From positions 124,001 to 188,000 of the forward strand of contig CBFIBQ010000002.1 in the NCBI GenBank assembly GCA_965660875.1: DNA of 64,000 bases, written 5' to 3'. The position numbers were made by a program, and so were the translations under genes. How positions within the stretch are numbered: the stretch's first letter is position 1; the number at the start of each line of letters is the position of its first letter. Origin of the DNA: UBA6770 sp965660875. GTDB lineage: Bacteria > Bacteroidota > Bacteroidia > Flavobacteriales_G > Salibacteraceae. A model generated the notes under the pieces. It saw only the letters and a list, made by a program, of their open reading frames with translations, had not been told where the DNA came from and did not search any database. Of this stretch, positions 33,282 to 43,500 are shown in pieces.

Positions 33282-34895
33282 ATGAAACGACTCATACAAA
33301 ACTTCACACTCAACCCTAAGAACGATATCCTATCTGGGCTCACCGTAGCATTGGCTTTGGTTCCAGAAGCAGTGGCATTTTCATTTGTTGCTGGCGTTGA
33401 CCCTCTTGTAGGCTTATATGGAGCGTTTATGATGGGAATCGTTACCTCATTATTCGGTGGAAGACCTGGAATGATTTCAGGAGCTACGGGTGCTATGGCT
33501 GTAGTAATGGTGCACATGATTCAACAAGGAAATCAAGTAGGAATGGCAATGGACGTTCCAATAGAAAACCTTGGTTTACAATGGCTTTTTATAACCTTAC
33601 CAATCGTTGGATTGATACAGGTTTCAGCCGGCGTGTTTAGATTAGGGAAATTTGTCCGTCTCATTCCTCACCCGGTAATGATGGGTTTCGTTAATGGTTT
33701 AGCAATTGTGATATTCTTGTCACAGTTGGGGCTGTTTACAGAAAATGTAAATGGAGAATCACAGTGGCTACAAGGAGTTCAATTGTATACAATGCTTGGC
33801 TTAGTTGGTCTCACCATGGCAATCATGCATTTTTTACCTAAGTTAACCGATAAAATTCCGGCTGCCTTAACTGCGATTATTGTTGTTGCTGCAATCACCA
33901 TATTAGGTGGAGTAGAAGTTGGTACTGTAGGCTCCTTTATACGCGATGGCGGCGGCTCTGGATTGGAAGGTGGATTACCAACTTTTCAATTCCAAATTTT
34001 TGGATTATTGGATACCTTGAATGGACATTGGGGATTAATAATATCTACAGCATTTTTACTTGCTGCGGTTGGCTTAATTGAGTCTTTGATGACTTTGAAC
34101 TTGGTAGATGAAATAACCGAATCGAGAGGAAGCGGAAACAGAGAGTGTGTAGCGCAGGGTGGTGCTAATATTTTAAACGGATTGTTTGGCGGAATGGGTG
34201 GCTGTGCTATGATTGGGCAGTCGATTATCAATGTGAATTCCGGTGGAAGGGGCAGGTTATCTGGTATAGTGGCAAGTCTAGCATTACTTGCTTTTATTTT
34301 GTTTGGTGCAGCATTGATTGAGCAAATTCCATTAGCTGCTTTGGTGGGGGTTATGTTTATGGTTGTAATTGGAACTTTTGCTTGGAGTAGTTTTCGAATA
34401 TTGCCTAAAATTCCACGTTCAGATGCCTTTGTATTAATAGCTGTTTCTGGTATTACTGTTTGGCAGGATTTAGCCATTGCGGTTATCGCTGGTGTAATTA
34501 TGTCTGCATTGGTTTTTGCATGGAAAAATGCAACCATGATTCGGGCGCGAAAAAGAATAAAAGCGGATGGGACTAAAGTATATGAAGTGTGGGGGCCTTT
34601 GTTTTTTGGTTCGGTACAAAACTTTAACTCTAAGTTCTCAGTAAAGTCAGACCCAATGAATGTAGAAATCGACTTTATTGAGAGTAAAGTAAGTGATCAC
34701 TCCGGTATCGAAGCGATACAGAACCTAGCAAATAAATATATTGATTTAGGAAAAAGAGTACGTTTAACGCATTTAAGCCCAGAGTGTAAGACCTTATTAT
34801 TAAAAGCGAACCCTAGGTTTTCTGAGGTGATCGAAACCTCAATTGACGATCCGCGTTATTACGTTATGACGGATGTAATGGATGATGAGGTTTAA
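33282..34895 (+). CDS. SulP family anion transporter with STAS domain
   Basis: A 537-aa SLC26/SulP transporter for sulfate, bicarbonate or similar anions. The core has the N-terminal signature DILSGLTVALALVPEAVAFS (residues 14-33), then GLYGAFMMGIVTSLFGGRPGMISGATGA, and about 12-14 membrane helices. The middle contains SRGSGNRECVAQGGANILNGLFGGMGGCAMIGQS, a conserved SulP block split here for length. A cytoplasmic STAS domain covers about 435-530 (FGSVQNFNSKFS; VEIDFIESKVSDHSGIEAIQ), with Ser in the usual regulatory position. A bicarbonate role is common in marine bacteria, but the substrate is not proved. Confidence 0.9.
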   Translation: MKRLIQNFTLNPKNDILSGLTVALALVPEAVAFSFVAGVDPLVGLYGAFMMGIVTSLFGGRPGMISGATGAMAVVMVHMIQQGNQVGMAMDVPIENLGLQWLFITLPIVGLIQVSAGVFRLGKFVRLIPHPVMMGFVNGLAIVIFLSQLGLFTENVNGESQWLQGVQLYTMLGLVGLTMAIMHFLPKLTDKIPAALTAIIVVAAITILGGVEVGTVGSFIRDGGGSGLEGGLPTFQFQIFGLLDTLNGHWGLIISTAFLLAAVGLIESLMTLNLVDEITESRGSGNRECVAQGGANILNGLFGGMGGCAMIGQSIINVNSGGRGRLSGIVASLALLAFILFGAALIEQIPLAALVGVMFMVVIGTFAWSSFRILPKIPRSDAFVLIAVSGITVWQDLAIAVIAGVIMSALVFAWKNATMIRARKRIKADGTKVYEVWGPLFFGSVQNFNSKFSVKSDPMNVEIDFIESKVSDHSGIEAIQNLANKYIDLGKRVRLTHLSPECKTLLLKANPRFSEVIETSIDDPRYYVMTDVMDDEV

Positions 34896-34922
34896 TTGAA
34901 CGGTTCCATAAAAGCTCGATAA

Positions 34923-35210
34923 TTAATGTCTTTCGTCGGCAGTGCGAAGCTCATCAATTTTCTCAAGGCTTAGTTTCAACGCATCGTCAAACTTGTCAAA
35001 ATCCTCTTTATAGAGGAATATTTTATGCTTTTGGTAATAGTGAGTGCCATCTTCTTTATAGCGTTTTAGACTCTCAGTAATGGTTAAAAAATAGTCTTGT
35101 CCTTTCGTAGCTTTTACATCGAAGAAGTAGGTGCGTTTGCCTGCTCTTACAGATTGTTCAAATAAACTATCGGTGGTGTTCTTTGTTACTTCTGTTTCAA
35201 CCTTATCCAT
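34923..35210 (-). CDS. PUR-domain (DUF3276) nucleic-acid-binding protein
   Basis: A 95-aa single PUR-repeat protein. RAGKRTYFFDVKATKGQDYFLTITESLKR is the beta-strand face that binds single-stranded RNA/DNA, and the helix is FDKFDDALKLSLEKIDELR. Bacterial Pur-alpha-like proteins dimerise and bind purine-rich single strands; the cellular role is not settled. It is monocistronic and minus-stranded, convergent with the SulP gene after a 27-bp gap. Confidence 0.82.
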   Translation of the reverse strand: MDKVETEVTKNTTDSLFEQSVRAGKRTYFFDVKATKGQDYFLTITESLKRYKEDGTHYYQKHKIFLYKEDFDKFDDALKLSLEKIDELRTADERH

Positions 35211-35300
35211 GCTTTAAGTATTAATACCTCTTCGATGACAAATCGAGACGAGCCACCTAAAGTAATAATAACTATTTGAAAATCAAATGGAAAGCGTTTA

Positions 35301-38300
35301 TTAGTCTCTTATTAAGGTCAAACTCCCTTTATAAGTTGTGCCGTTAATCTCTAAAATGTAGAAGTATTCTCCTTCAAAGCATTCTTCACCACTAAAGGTT
35401 CTACCGTCCCAAATGTGGGCGTTATCTCTGGTTTCATACACTAAATTTCCCCAGCGGTTAAATATTTGAATCTCTGAACATTGCTCCAACCTATTACCTA
35501 ATCTAAAATCAAACAAATCATTTATACCATCACCATTTGGAGTAAACACATTCGGTACTCTTCCGTCAAAATAATCTTCAAAATTGAGGGAGGTTGTAGT
35601 TGAGTCTGCTCTCGCCACGCAGCTATCTTCGCCAATAGCGATAAGTGATACCTCAAATTGCGAGTTGTAAGGAAAAGTAAATTGTGGAGACTCTTCTCCA
35701 CTTATATAATCACCATTAAGGAACCATTGGTATTCCATAACATTTTCTGAATTACTGATAGCTGTCACCATAGTGTTCTCGCAATCCGCCATTACATTTA
35801 GACTAAAGGATGCTTTAACTGGTTGATTCACGATTACATCTACTTCGGCGCTATCAACGCAACCTACAGAATCTCTCATAACTACTTTGTAGGTAGAACT
35901 TTCAGTTAAGGATACTTTGGGATTAGAAATCGTTGAATCATTCAAACCAGTGCTTGGGGTCCAGTTAAATGTAAATGGCGCTACTCCAAAGGTGTCGTAA
36001 AGGTTTAGCTGTATAGAGTCGTTAGCACATTCTGCAGCTACATTGTTTACTTTAAAGGAGTACAACTGCAATCTGGCCGTGTCTGAATTAACGCAACCAT
36101 TCGTGTCGGCAGCTAATACTGTGTAAGTGCGGGGTAGTGTAAAGGTGCAGATTGGATTAGGCGCGCTAGGATTATCTAAATCTTTAATCGGACTCCAAAC
36201 ATAAGTAATTCCAGAATTGCTAGGATTTTTTCCCAATTGAATAGTCGTTACCGTATCTGAACAAATAACCAAATTATCACCCGCATCAACAAATGGGATA
36301 GGGTGTACATCTACTACCAAAGTGTCTTTAGCACTGCAACCCGTTTGAGTGGTTCCAGTTAATACAAATGTTGTGGTAGAGTCTGCCACTGCCACTGGAA
36401 ACTGTGTGTTTGGTTTATCCAAAAGGTTAGAAGGTTCCCAACTGTAAGTGCTTGCTCCCGAAGCAATAAGTTGAAACGGCGTTCCAGCACATTTTGCTGA
36501 ATCACTCGTAGCTTGAACGTTGGGTGCAGCCTCTACGTTAATTGCAAGATTACTAGTATCTGAGCAACCATTGGAATCCAATAGAACCACTAAATAGTTT
36601 TTTGAAGAATCCGGTGCTATCCTCAGCGCTACTCCTGAACCTCCAATAATATTGGTGGGTGTCGGGAAAATTCCTATAGTTGTTAGGAATCCTGTTGAAC
36701 TCAGTGTGTCAATTTGAATAGTGTCTCCAACACAGGCACTGTAAGGGTTTCTGGTAAACGTAACGCTCGGGCGATTTTTTACCGTTACCAATACGCTGTC
36801 TCGCCCAGTGCAGTTTCCATTAGTGGTTTCTAAGAAATAATATCGTGTGGTATCTGTGAAAGTCAGAGGACTTAAAATCGAACTGTTAGATAAACCAACA
36901 GAAGGAGACCATGAGAAACTTGTATTAAACACTGGAGTACTACTAGATCCATTTAACCTAACAGTGTCAGGAGCACATAATGTAAATGGAAGTCCAGCTT
37001 CGGTTGGAACATCACCAGAGACTTCAATATGAATTGAATCTGTCGCATCGCAACCATTGAAGTTTGTAAATTGTACAATATAGGTTGTATCTGTTCTCGG
37101 ATAGACTCGAGGTTGTCCCGCAGTGGTATCCGGCAGTATGTTATAGTTAGGTGTCCAAGCGTAGGTTCCGTTTCCAACAGTTGTTAGTAATGTCAGTGTA
37201 TCTTTATCGCAAAGGAAAACGGTGTCAAATGGAATCAAAATTTCAGGAATTGGCTTCACAACAATAGCTTGTGAATCAGTTCCGCTACAAAAGTTTGCAT
37301 CCGTTGCAGTTACAATTAGCAAGGTGTCCTTATTTGGTCTAATGGTATGCGGCCCAGCACCTTTTAGAGCAGTATCATTCCATAAATAATTCACCCCTCC
37401 AAAGGCTTCTAGAACAAGCGTATCTCCAAAACAAACAGAATCTTTACTAGCCACAATTCGAACATTTGGAAGGGTATCAACACGTACTTCAATAGAGTCT
37501 GTAAATATGCAACCTGCAGGTGTCGTCATGGTAACAAAATATTTATTGTTACCTGCTGCCAATGGAGTAAAAGTCGGATTGCTTAGCGTATCGTTATCGA
37601 GCAGGGTAGAGGGAGACCATTTGAATTGTGCATTGGGAACACCAGTTGGACTTCCTCCTAAGATAAAGGTTTCGCCGAAACATATGGACGAGTCTGTTCC
37701 GGGGTTTAAGTCCGATTGTTCATCAACGGTCACTCTAACGGTATCGAGGGTTGGGCAAATACCTCCGCTGGCCGTAATCAAAACTGTAAAAACCTGATCC
37801 CGTATGATGTTAGTAATTGGGTTGGAAATGGTGCTGTCGTTTAACAAGGTTCCAGGACTCCAATTGTAGCTAACTCCTCCAGTTGCAACTAATGTTGTTT
37901 GGTTGCCCTCACAGATTGTGGTATCATTACTAACCGAAGCGGCTGGATTTTTTTGAATCGTAACTGTTACCGTATCTACCACGGTGCATTGCCCAGTTGA
38001 GTCAGTAACTGCCATTAGATAACGAGTAGTTTGTGTTGGATAAGCCATTGGATTGGCTACGGTATCGTTACTTAAAAAATTATTAGGTGTCCATTTTATT
38101 GAGTAGCCTGAAGGTGCGCTTGGGTTTGAGGCAGTACCGCCTAAGGTTACTGTATCTCCAAGGCAAATGGAGGTATCTCTTCCTGGGTTCACAGGGAAAG
38201 TTGCTACAAATACAGCTTTGTCTATCGTGTCTCCAACACAACCACTTGCATTTATACCAAAAACTTGTATGTTTCCTCCAGGGCCATTCCCCCAGTTTAC

Positions 38301-39725
38301 CGTAATACTTGGTCCCGCACCCCCAGAAACAATTGTACCTCCAACTACATTCCAATTATAGGTTAAGCCGGCTATAGTGTCGGTAGTGTAAACCACATTT
38401 GACGCTCCAGCACAGAGACTCGAGGGACCGTTGATTACTTTAGGTGTTTCAGCTGGCTTTACTAACACTGAGAACACCACATTCGTAATGTTTGGAGTGC
38501 ATGCAGAATCTGCAACTGTAGCAGTAAAAAAATATTTTGAAGGCCTCCCTTGATCACAATCTGTATTCCAACAAAACTCCTGTCTGGATGAACCAGGAGT
38601 GAATATTGGCTTGGATAAAGTTGCAGTTGGGGTAGTGAAACTCGTATCAAATATTAACCCTTCTACTCTGTATACATAGTTTAAGGGGTCTCCCGCCTGA
38701 TCACTGAATTCGATGTCGAAACACAAGGTATCACCTGCATCAACTTCATAGTCCGTTTTACTATTAACAAGTGTCGGTACAGTTGTGTTGGTACTTGCAC
38801 ACGCTTGAAATGGGAATTGGTATTCTCGGTGCACAACCCCAATAGTTTGACCTCGTTCATCAATTTCATTTACTTTAATTCCTACCACATAATCGCCAGC
38901 TATATTAGCAGACATTGTTGTGAATCCAGTAAGCCCATTGAGGTTTAGTGTTCCATTGTTGCCCATGGGTTTGAACTCCGTAAAATCCGCTCTTCTGTAA
39001 CCCACCGTTGAAGGCGGGAAAGTTGTGTAGGCTCCAGTATAATCTCCATTTTGGGCATTACCGTCCCAAGGTCGATACAAGGAGTAATTCAGTAAATCCC
39101 CATCTGGATCTTGCGCAATATTTAGTACAGTATTTGTTTTTCCGAGACACATAAATGGAAAATCAAAATCTCTAAATTTCGGTGACGTGTTTTTTGTACT
39201 TGTAGACGCCGTCCAGCTATGTATCAAACTACCGTCAACTGCTGAATTTACAGGCACATCTACATTGGTTACATTGTCCGTTCTGCAACATCTGTCGTAA
39301 GTGAAATGATAGCCAATAAATGTTGTGGGAACTTGCACTCTTCCTACATAGACCGTTTTGTATATACAACTTGAAGCACTAAGACGACAACCAGGGGGTA
39401 AGTTACTTTCTAGTTGATTTGAGTCTACAAGCGGAATTTGAAGTGTAGGAAGCGCAGTTGATGGCGGAAGGGCAGTTGCATTTAGCCCTCCTTCAAAAAT
39501 ATTTATCGCTACAGACCTCTGCGGGAATCCGTTTCCCCAGAACCTTGAATTACAATCTTGATATAAGGTGAGTGTAATTTCATAGATATGCTCGGTACCT
39601 CCTAGCGTATCTTTAATATATTCATAGGATAGATCACCACCATAAAGGTGCGTGGCATGGGCTCTATAGGAATAGGAAAAGAGTAGACCTATTGAGCAAA
39701 AAAGTACTAGAATCTTGTTGCTCAT
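35301..39725 (-). CDS. giant T9SS type B exoprotein with Ig-like Cys repeats
   Basis: A secreted surface protein of 1474 aa. A signal peptide (1-24, YRAHAT) is followed by an N-terminal beta domain of about 400 residues (HLYGGDLSYEYI; CRLSASSCIYKTVYVGRV) and then roughly eleven Ig/PKD-like repeats of about 75-85 residues, each with a start like (S)xCxGDT(V/I)xL and an end like GCxxxDSxxVxV. The last 85 residues (VPNVFTPNGDGINDLFDF ... IFNRWGNLVYE ... WDGR) are the gliding-motility-associated type B sorting domain. Type B cargo such as SprB-like adhesins is moved or attached on the surface. Its ATG directly follows the stop of the upstream T9SS gene (TAGATG). Function: adhesion is likely. Confidence 0.9.
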   Translation of the reverse strand: MSNKILVLFCSIGLLFSYSYRAHATHLYGGDLSYEYIKDTLGGTEHIYEITLTLYQDCNSRFWGNGFPQRSVAINIFEGGLNATALPPSTALPTLQIPLVDSNQLESNLPPGCRLSASSCIYKTVYVGRVQVPTTFIGYHFTYDRCCRTDNVTNVDVPVNSAVDGSLIHSWTASTSTKNTSPKFRDFDFPFMCLGKTNTVLNIAQDPDGDLLNYSLYRPWDGNAQNGDYTGAYTTFPPSTVGYRRADFTEFKPMGNNGTLNLNGLTGFTTMSANIAGDYVVGIKVNEIDERGQTIGVVHREYQFPFQACASTNTTVPTLVNSKTDYEVDAGDTLCFDIEFSDQAGDPLNYVYRVEGLIFDTSFTTPTATLSKPIFTPGSSRQEFCWNTDCDQGRPSKYFFTATVADSACTPNITNVVFSVLVKPAETPKVINGPSSLCAGASNVVYTTDTIAGLTYNWNVVGGTIVSGGAGPSITVNWGNGPGGNIQVFGINASGCVGDTIDKAVFVATFPVNPGRDTSICLGDTVTLGGTASNPSAPSGYSIKWTPNNFLSNDTVANPMAYPTQTTRYLMAVTDSTGQCTVVDTVTVTIQKNPAASVSNDTTICEGNQTTLVATGGVSYNWSPGTLLNDSTISNPITNIIRDQVFTVLITASGGICPTLDTVRVTVDEQSDLNPGTDSSICFGETFILGGSPTGVPNAQFKWSPSTLLDNDTLSNPTFTPLAAGNNKYFVTMTTPAGCIFTDSIEVRVDTLPNVRIVASKDSVCFGDTLVLEAFGGVNYLWNDTALKGAGPHTIRPNKDTLLIVTATDANFCSGTDSQAIVVKPIPEILIPFDTVFLCDKDTLTLLTTVGNGTYAWTPNYNILPDTTAGQPRVYPRTDTTYIVQFTNFNGCDATDSIHIEVSGDVPTEAGLPFTLCAPDTVRLNGSSSTPVFNTSFSWSPSVGLSNSSILSPLTFTDTTRYYFLETTNGNCTGRDSVLVTVKNRPSVTFTRNPYSACVGDTIQIDTLSSTGFLTTIGIFPTPTNIIGGSGVALRIAPDSSKNYLVVLLDSNGCSDTSNLAINVEAAPNVQATSDSAKCAGTPFQLIASGASTYSWEPSNLLDKPNTQFPVAVADSTTTFVLTGTTQTGCSAKDTLVVDVHPIPFVDAGDNLVICSDTVTTIQLGKNPSNSGITYVWSPIKDLDNPSAPNPICTFTLPRTYTVLAADTNGCVNSDTARLQLYSFKVNNVAAECANDSIQLNLYDTFGVAPFTFNWTPSTGLNDSTISNPKVSLTESSTYKVVMRDSVGCVDSAEVDVIVNQPVKASFSLNVMADCENTMVTAISNSENVMEYQWFLNGDYISGEESPQFTFPYNSQFEVSLIAIGEDSCVARADSTTTSLNFEDYFDGRVPNVFTPNGDGINDLFDFRLGNRLEQCSEIQIFNRWGNLVYETRDNAHIWDGRTFSGEECFEGEYFYILEINGTTYKGSLTLIRD

Positions 39726-42221
39726 CTACTTTATCAAAAGCTTTTTGGTTACCGTTTGTTTTCCCATGTTGCACTGCAAAAAATGAACACCAGATGGTTG
39801 ACCTGAAATGTCCAAGTTAATTTCTCTGTCTGTTAAACTATCAAATTCGTTCAAATATAGAATTTGTCCATGAATGTTAATCAGCGCAACTTCAATCTTT
39901 TTAACAGATGATGCGTTAGGAATCCTAATAGTTAGAGCATCGTAAGCCGGGTTCGGGAAAATTTCAATATCAGCTGCGGAGTGAAAGCTGGTTAAACCCG
40001 AAATTGGATCTTTACTGCCAGGCGCACAAAATTTGTCATCAACCTCCAATACATCAGTTTTTGTTTCTACATCGTTGCCTATAGAGTTCGTTGCGGTAAG
40101 TGATACCGTAAATATGCCAGCAGACGTATACTGGTGAATGGGGTCTTTTTGGGTGCTCGTGTTGCCGTCTCCAAAATCCCAAAGCCAAGTAGTAGGACCG
40201 TTCGTTGAATTGTCAGTAAATTGAATTCTCCCAAGACAGGATTGTACAGAATCAATGGAAAATGCCGCTTGCGGTGCTTGTGGTTGACCTGTAGTGTCTC
40301 CGGTAATGATCACACCATAATCCTCGACTTGACCATAATTTGGGTCGGTACAAGGCGTGGGATTGGTTCCCAAAATATCGCTTAAAACGCGCATTCTAAG
40401 TGGTTTAAATTTGATAGTTGAGGTAGGGATACTAATCGTTCCCGTATGCACACTATCACTTCCTGAAAAGAAAACCTGCTCTGTATTTGGATCAAACAGA
40501 CCGTTATCGTTGTAGTCTATCCAAATGTACACGTCCTCTAAATTTTGCAATCCTGTTTTTACTTCTACGTTATATGTTTTTCCTTCGTCCAGGGTTACCT
40601 GATCGGTGCAACTGAAATCTTGATACCCAACGCTTCCATCCATGCTAGAATTATTGATGGTTTCAAACAGAACTGAGCGAATTCCGTAATCTGCTCTGTG
40701 GGAAATGGTATTGGGCTCGCAGCTAACTTTTACCGCTTTAGAAAGGTCCACAGTAATGTAACTGGTTTTGGTTTCAATATCAGAGCCGTAAAGATTGGAT
40801 GAGGTAAGTTTTACGGTATAATTTCCGCTGGTAGTATAGGTGTGTGTTGGGTTTTGCACAGAACTGGTATCTCCATCTCCAAAATCCCAATTCCATGATG
40901 TGGGAACATCTGTAGAAGCGTCGGTAAATTGAACAGTGCCCGTGCAAGATTTTTGCTGCTCTACTGCGAAATCAGCGGTTGGAGCATTCGTGTTTAGTGT
41001 TACTACTAATCCATAATCTTCCATTTGCCCGTAAGTAAGGTTGGCACATGCGTTGAAATTTGCCGCAGTGGGAGCACTTAAAGTGTAAACTCCAGCAACG
41101 CGGACTCGAAGCGCATTGTTTAAAACCACATTACTCGGTAAACGGACATTCGCTGTAGCAATTTTTTTATCATCTTCATCTAGGACCAGCTCAGTAGAGT
41201 TACTGAATACTCCATCATTATTAAAATCTATCCATGCTCTAAATGCTTGATTCGCTGGTGCATTTGGCGCTTCAATGGTCATTTGATATACTCTTCCTTG
41301 AACTGCAGCGCCTTGAATACACGACAAATCCTCAAAGCCAACAGTTGCGTCCAAACTGGGGTTGCTGATAGTAGTGAACGAAAAATTAGTTATACCAAAC
41401 CCAGCATTGGGTGAGCTTGTAGTTGGTGAACAATTTGCTGTTTTGAGCCCACTTGCATTGTAAGTTATGTAGTTTGTTTTTGTTTCCTGCTTGGATCCGA
41501 AGCTATTTGTGCAGGTCAAGGATACTGTAAATGTTCCGTTCGATGAGTAGGTGTGCGTTGGGTTTTGTAGGGTTGATGTATTTCCATCGCCAAAATCCCA
41601 AAGCCATGAGGTTACTTGGTTGGGAGTTATATCCTCAAATTTGATAAGGCCATCGCAAGTAAATTGAGTATTTGATTTAAAATCAGTTATTGGAGCAATT
41701 TGAGCGGCTTGAATATCCACAAGATAATCTTCAGATTCACCGCGATTAATAGTGCCACAGGATTGTGAGGCCATGAGAGTTGTGTTTCGAGCACTACGCA
41801 CACGCATTCTTGTTAACCCAATTTTTGCACTAAAAGGAATTAATACTGAATCTGAAAAAGCTGAATCTGCTCTAGGAGAGCTCCATACAAATTCTCCCGC
41901 GTCATTAAAATCTTGATCGCCATTCAAATCAATCCAAACGCCAAAACCTTGTCTGCGATTTGCAGCAGTACCTGAAGAAATGTTGAGACGATATTTCTGC
42001 CCCCTCGTTACCGTTGTGCGCTGTCCAGTATTAGAATATGCATTGCCGGGATTGAAACGAGAGCCGCAATTGACCCCTTGAGAGTTTAGGTTTGATATGG
42101 TATTAAATTCGAAGTTGTTTATATAATCGTCGAAAACACAATTTCCGACTGGTGTGCAATACTGGCTATAAATATTGTTTACCGAGAAAGAAAAAAGTGC
42201 AACAAATAATAATACTCTCAT
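39726..42221 (-). CDS. T9SS type A exoprotein with alternating GEVED and PKD domains
   Basis: An 831-aa secreted protein starting at MRVLLFVALFSFSVNNIYSQ. An earlier in-frame ATG would add 23 residues before this signal peptide, so 42221 is preferred. The mature protein alternates three GEVED domains (Asp-rich turns such as GVWIDLNGDQDFND, AWIDFNNDGVFSN, IWIDYNDNGLFDP, each ending GxxEDY) and three PKD domains (WLWDFGDGNTSTLQNPTHTY and two near copies). A type A sorting domain closes it (IEIFPNPAYDALTI ... VTKKLLIK). The acidic loops suggest calcium binding. It is the first gene of a two-gene unit with the 1474-aa protein. Confidence 0.9.
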   Translation of the reverse strand: MRVLLFVALFSFSVNNIYSQYCTPVGNCVFDDYINNFEFNTISNLNSQGVNCGSRFNPGNAYSNTGQRTTVTRGQKYRLNISSGTAANRRQGFGVWIDLNGDQDFNDAGEFVWSSPRADSAFSDSVLIPFSAKIGLTRMRVRSARNTTLMASQSCGTINRGESEDYLVDIQAAQIAPITDFKSNTQFTCDGLIKFEDITPNQVTSWLWDFGDGNTSTLQNPTHTYSSNGTFTVSLTCTNSFGSKQETKTNYITYNASGLKTANCSPTTSSPNAGFGITNFSFTTISNPSLDATVGFEDLSCIQGAAVQGRVYQMTIEAPNAPANQAFRAWIDFNNDGVFSNSTELVLDEDDKKIATANVRLPSNVVLNNALRVRVAGVYTLSAPTAANFNACANLTYGQMEDYGLVVTLNTNAPTADFAVEQQKSCTGTVQFTDASTDVPTSWNWDFGDGDTSSVQNPTHTYTTSGNYTVKLTSSNLYGSDIETKTSYITVDLSKAVKVSCEPNTISHRADYGIRSVLFETINNSSMDGSVGYQDFSCTDQVTLDEGKTYNVEVKTGLQNLEDVYIWIDYNDNGLFDPNTEQVFFSGSDSVHTGTISIPTSTIKFKPLRMRVLSDILGTNPTPCTDPNYGQVEDYGVIITGDTTGQPQAPQAAFSIDSVQSCLGRIQFTDNSTNGPTTWLWDFGDGNTSTQKDPIHQYTSAGIFTVSLTATNSIGNDVETKTDVLEVDDKFCAPGSKDPISGLTSFHSAADIEIFPNPAYDALTIRIPNASSVKKIEVALINIHGQILYLNEFDSLTDREINLDISGQPSGVHFLQCNMGKQTVTKKLLIK

Positions 42222-42321
42222 AGAATTAAAATTTTGGTAAAAGTACGGTATATCTCTGTAAATATGACTTGTAGTATAACCAACAATCAACTAATAAACA
42301 GTTTTTTAATCTATACGTTGG

Positions 42322-43494
42322 TCAGGAATTTCTGCGTTTTAGTTCTTTGGTTATTAGGGTCAATTCGCGCCCCATTTGACCAGCAATTGATGTATTTTCC
42401 TCGGCGCGCCTGATTAAATAGGGCACTGTATCACGAACCGGACCATAAGGTAAGTACTTGGAAACATTATAATCATTATGCGCCAAGTTGTAACTGATGT
42501 TATCTGACATGCCAAACAATTGAGAGAAAAAGATGGACGGGTGATTGTTTTCAATTCCGTTTTCGTGCATGAGGTTGCACAGCATCAAAATACTTTGCTC
42601 ATTATGCGTTCCCGCACAAATTTCAGTTACAGATATATTTTCAATGGCTAATTTTATTGCTGCGTTGTAATCATTATCTGTGGCCATTTTTGTGGGTTGC
42701 ATCGGTGTGAGGTAATCCAATTCTTCTGCTCTGGTGTTTTCTTTTTCAAGATACGCCCCACGTACTATTTTTACTCCAAGTTTAAAGTTGTTTTTGTTCG
42801 TTTTTTCGATTAATTCCTTCATATAGGACAGTCTGTCGTGTCTGTACATTTGAAGTGTAATGTACACAATTGCAGACTGTTGATTAAATTTTTGCATCAT
42901 CACTTCAGTAAGTCGGTCGATGGCTTTTTGAATCCAACTTTCTTCAGCATCAATATAGATTTTTACTCCAAGTTCGTGTGCTTTTCTACAAATTGCTTCC
43001 AGTCGGTTTATTACCCTTGTATACTCTAATTTTTGCTCCTCATTTAAATCTTTATCGGCAGAAACGGCCTCAAATATTTCGTGTCTTCCAATTCCAGTTA
43101 CTTTCATGCAGGTTGTGGGTACTCGCGCATTTTTGGTAGCATTTTCTACCAATCGAATCAACTCGTCACGCACATGATCAAACTCTTCTTCTTTAGTCTG
43201 ACCTTCAACACTATAATCTAGAATCGCTTCGATATTGTTGGAACGTAGCAATTGATACACACCTTCACAGTCTTTAATTTTTTCACCCCCACAGAACTGC
43301 TTGAAAATAGTGAGCTTTATGGCCCATTCTATGGGCAAATGAATTTTTAAAGCGAAAGTGGTAAGGCTTGTCAATACCGATACTAGCGCCGGGTTTTGCA
43401 GGATTTTAAATATAAAATGAGCAAACCTCAGTTCACCATTAGTTTTTGCCTTAAATGCTATTTCGGTGTTATCAAAAGAGGGGTTAACCTGCAT
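42322..43494 (-). CDS. proline dehydrogenase
   Basis: A monofunctional FAD enzyme (390 aa) that oxidises proline to delta-1-pyrroline-5-carboxylate at the inner membrane and feeds electrons to quinones. It has the TIM-barrel signatures MKVTGIGRHEIFEAVS, KIYIDAEESWIQ, LGVKIVRGAYLEKENTRA and the substrate-binding YGPVRDTVPYLIRRAEENTS near the C-terminus (RR-x-x-E-N). It lacks the P5C dehydrogenase half of PutA, and no P5C dehydrogenase gene is in the window. It starts 6 bp after the stop of the M1 aminopeptidase gene, so the two are an operon, consistent with peptide and proline catabolism. Confidence 0.93.
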   Translation of the reverse strand: MQVNPSFDNTEIAFKAKTNGELRFAHFIFKILQNPALVSVLTSLTTFALKIHLPIEWAIKLTIFKQFCGGEKIKDCEGVYQLLRSNNIEAILDYSVEGQTKEEEFDHVRDELIRLVENATKNARVPTTCMKVTGIGRHEIFEAVSADKDLNEEQKLEYTRVINRLEAICRKAHELGVKIYIDAEESWIQKAIDRLTEVMMQKFNQQSAIVYITLQMYRHDRLSYMKELIEKTNKNNFKLGVKIVRGAYLEKENTRAEELDYLTPMQPTKMATDNDYNAAIKLAIENISVTEICAGTHNEQSILMLCNLMHENGIENNHPSIFFSQLFGMSDNISYNLAHNDYNVSKYLPYGPVRDTVPYLIRRAEENTSIAGQMGRELTLITKELKRRNS

Positions 43495-43500
43495 ATTCGT

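Noticed and set aside
33986..34537. A 183-codon minus-strand frame inside the SulP gene
   Set aside because: It is a complement of hydrophobic membrane-helix codons, has no family match, and lies wholly within a well-supported gene.
36847..38361. Several plus-strand reading frames of 60-95 codons opposite the 1474-aa gene
   Set aside because: They lie antisense to a long, clearly coding repeat protein and have no domains or start signals. Biased codon use in the repeats opens the opposite frames.
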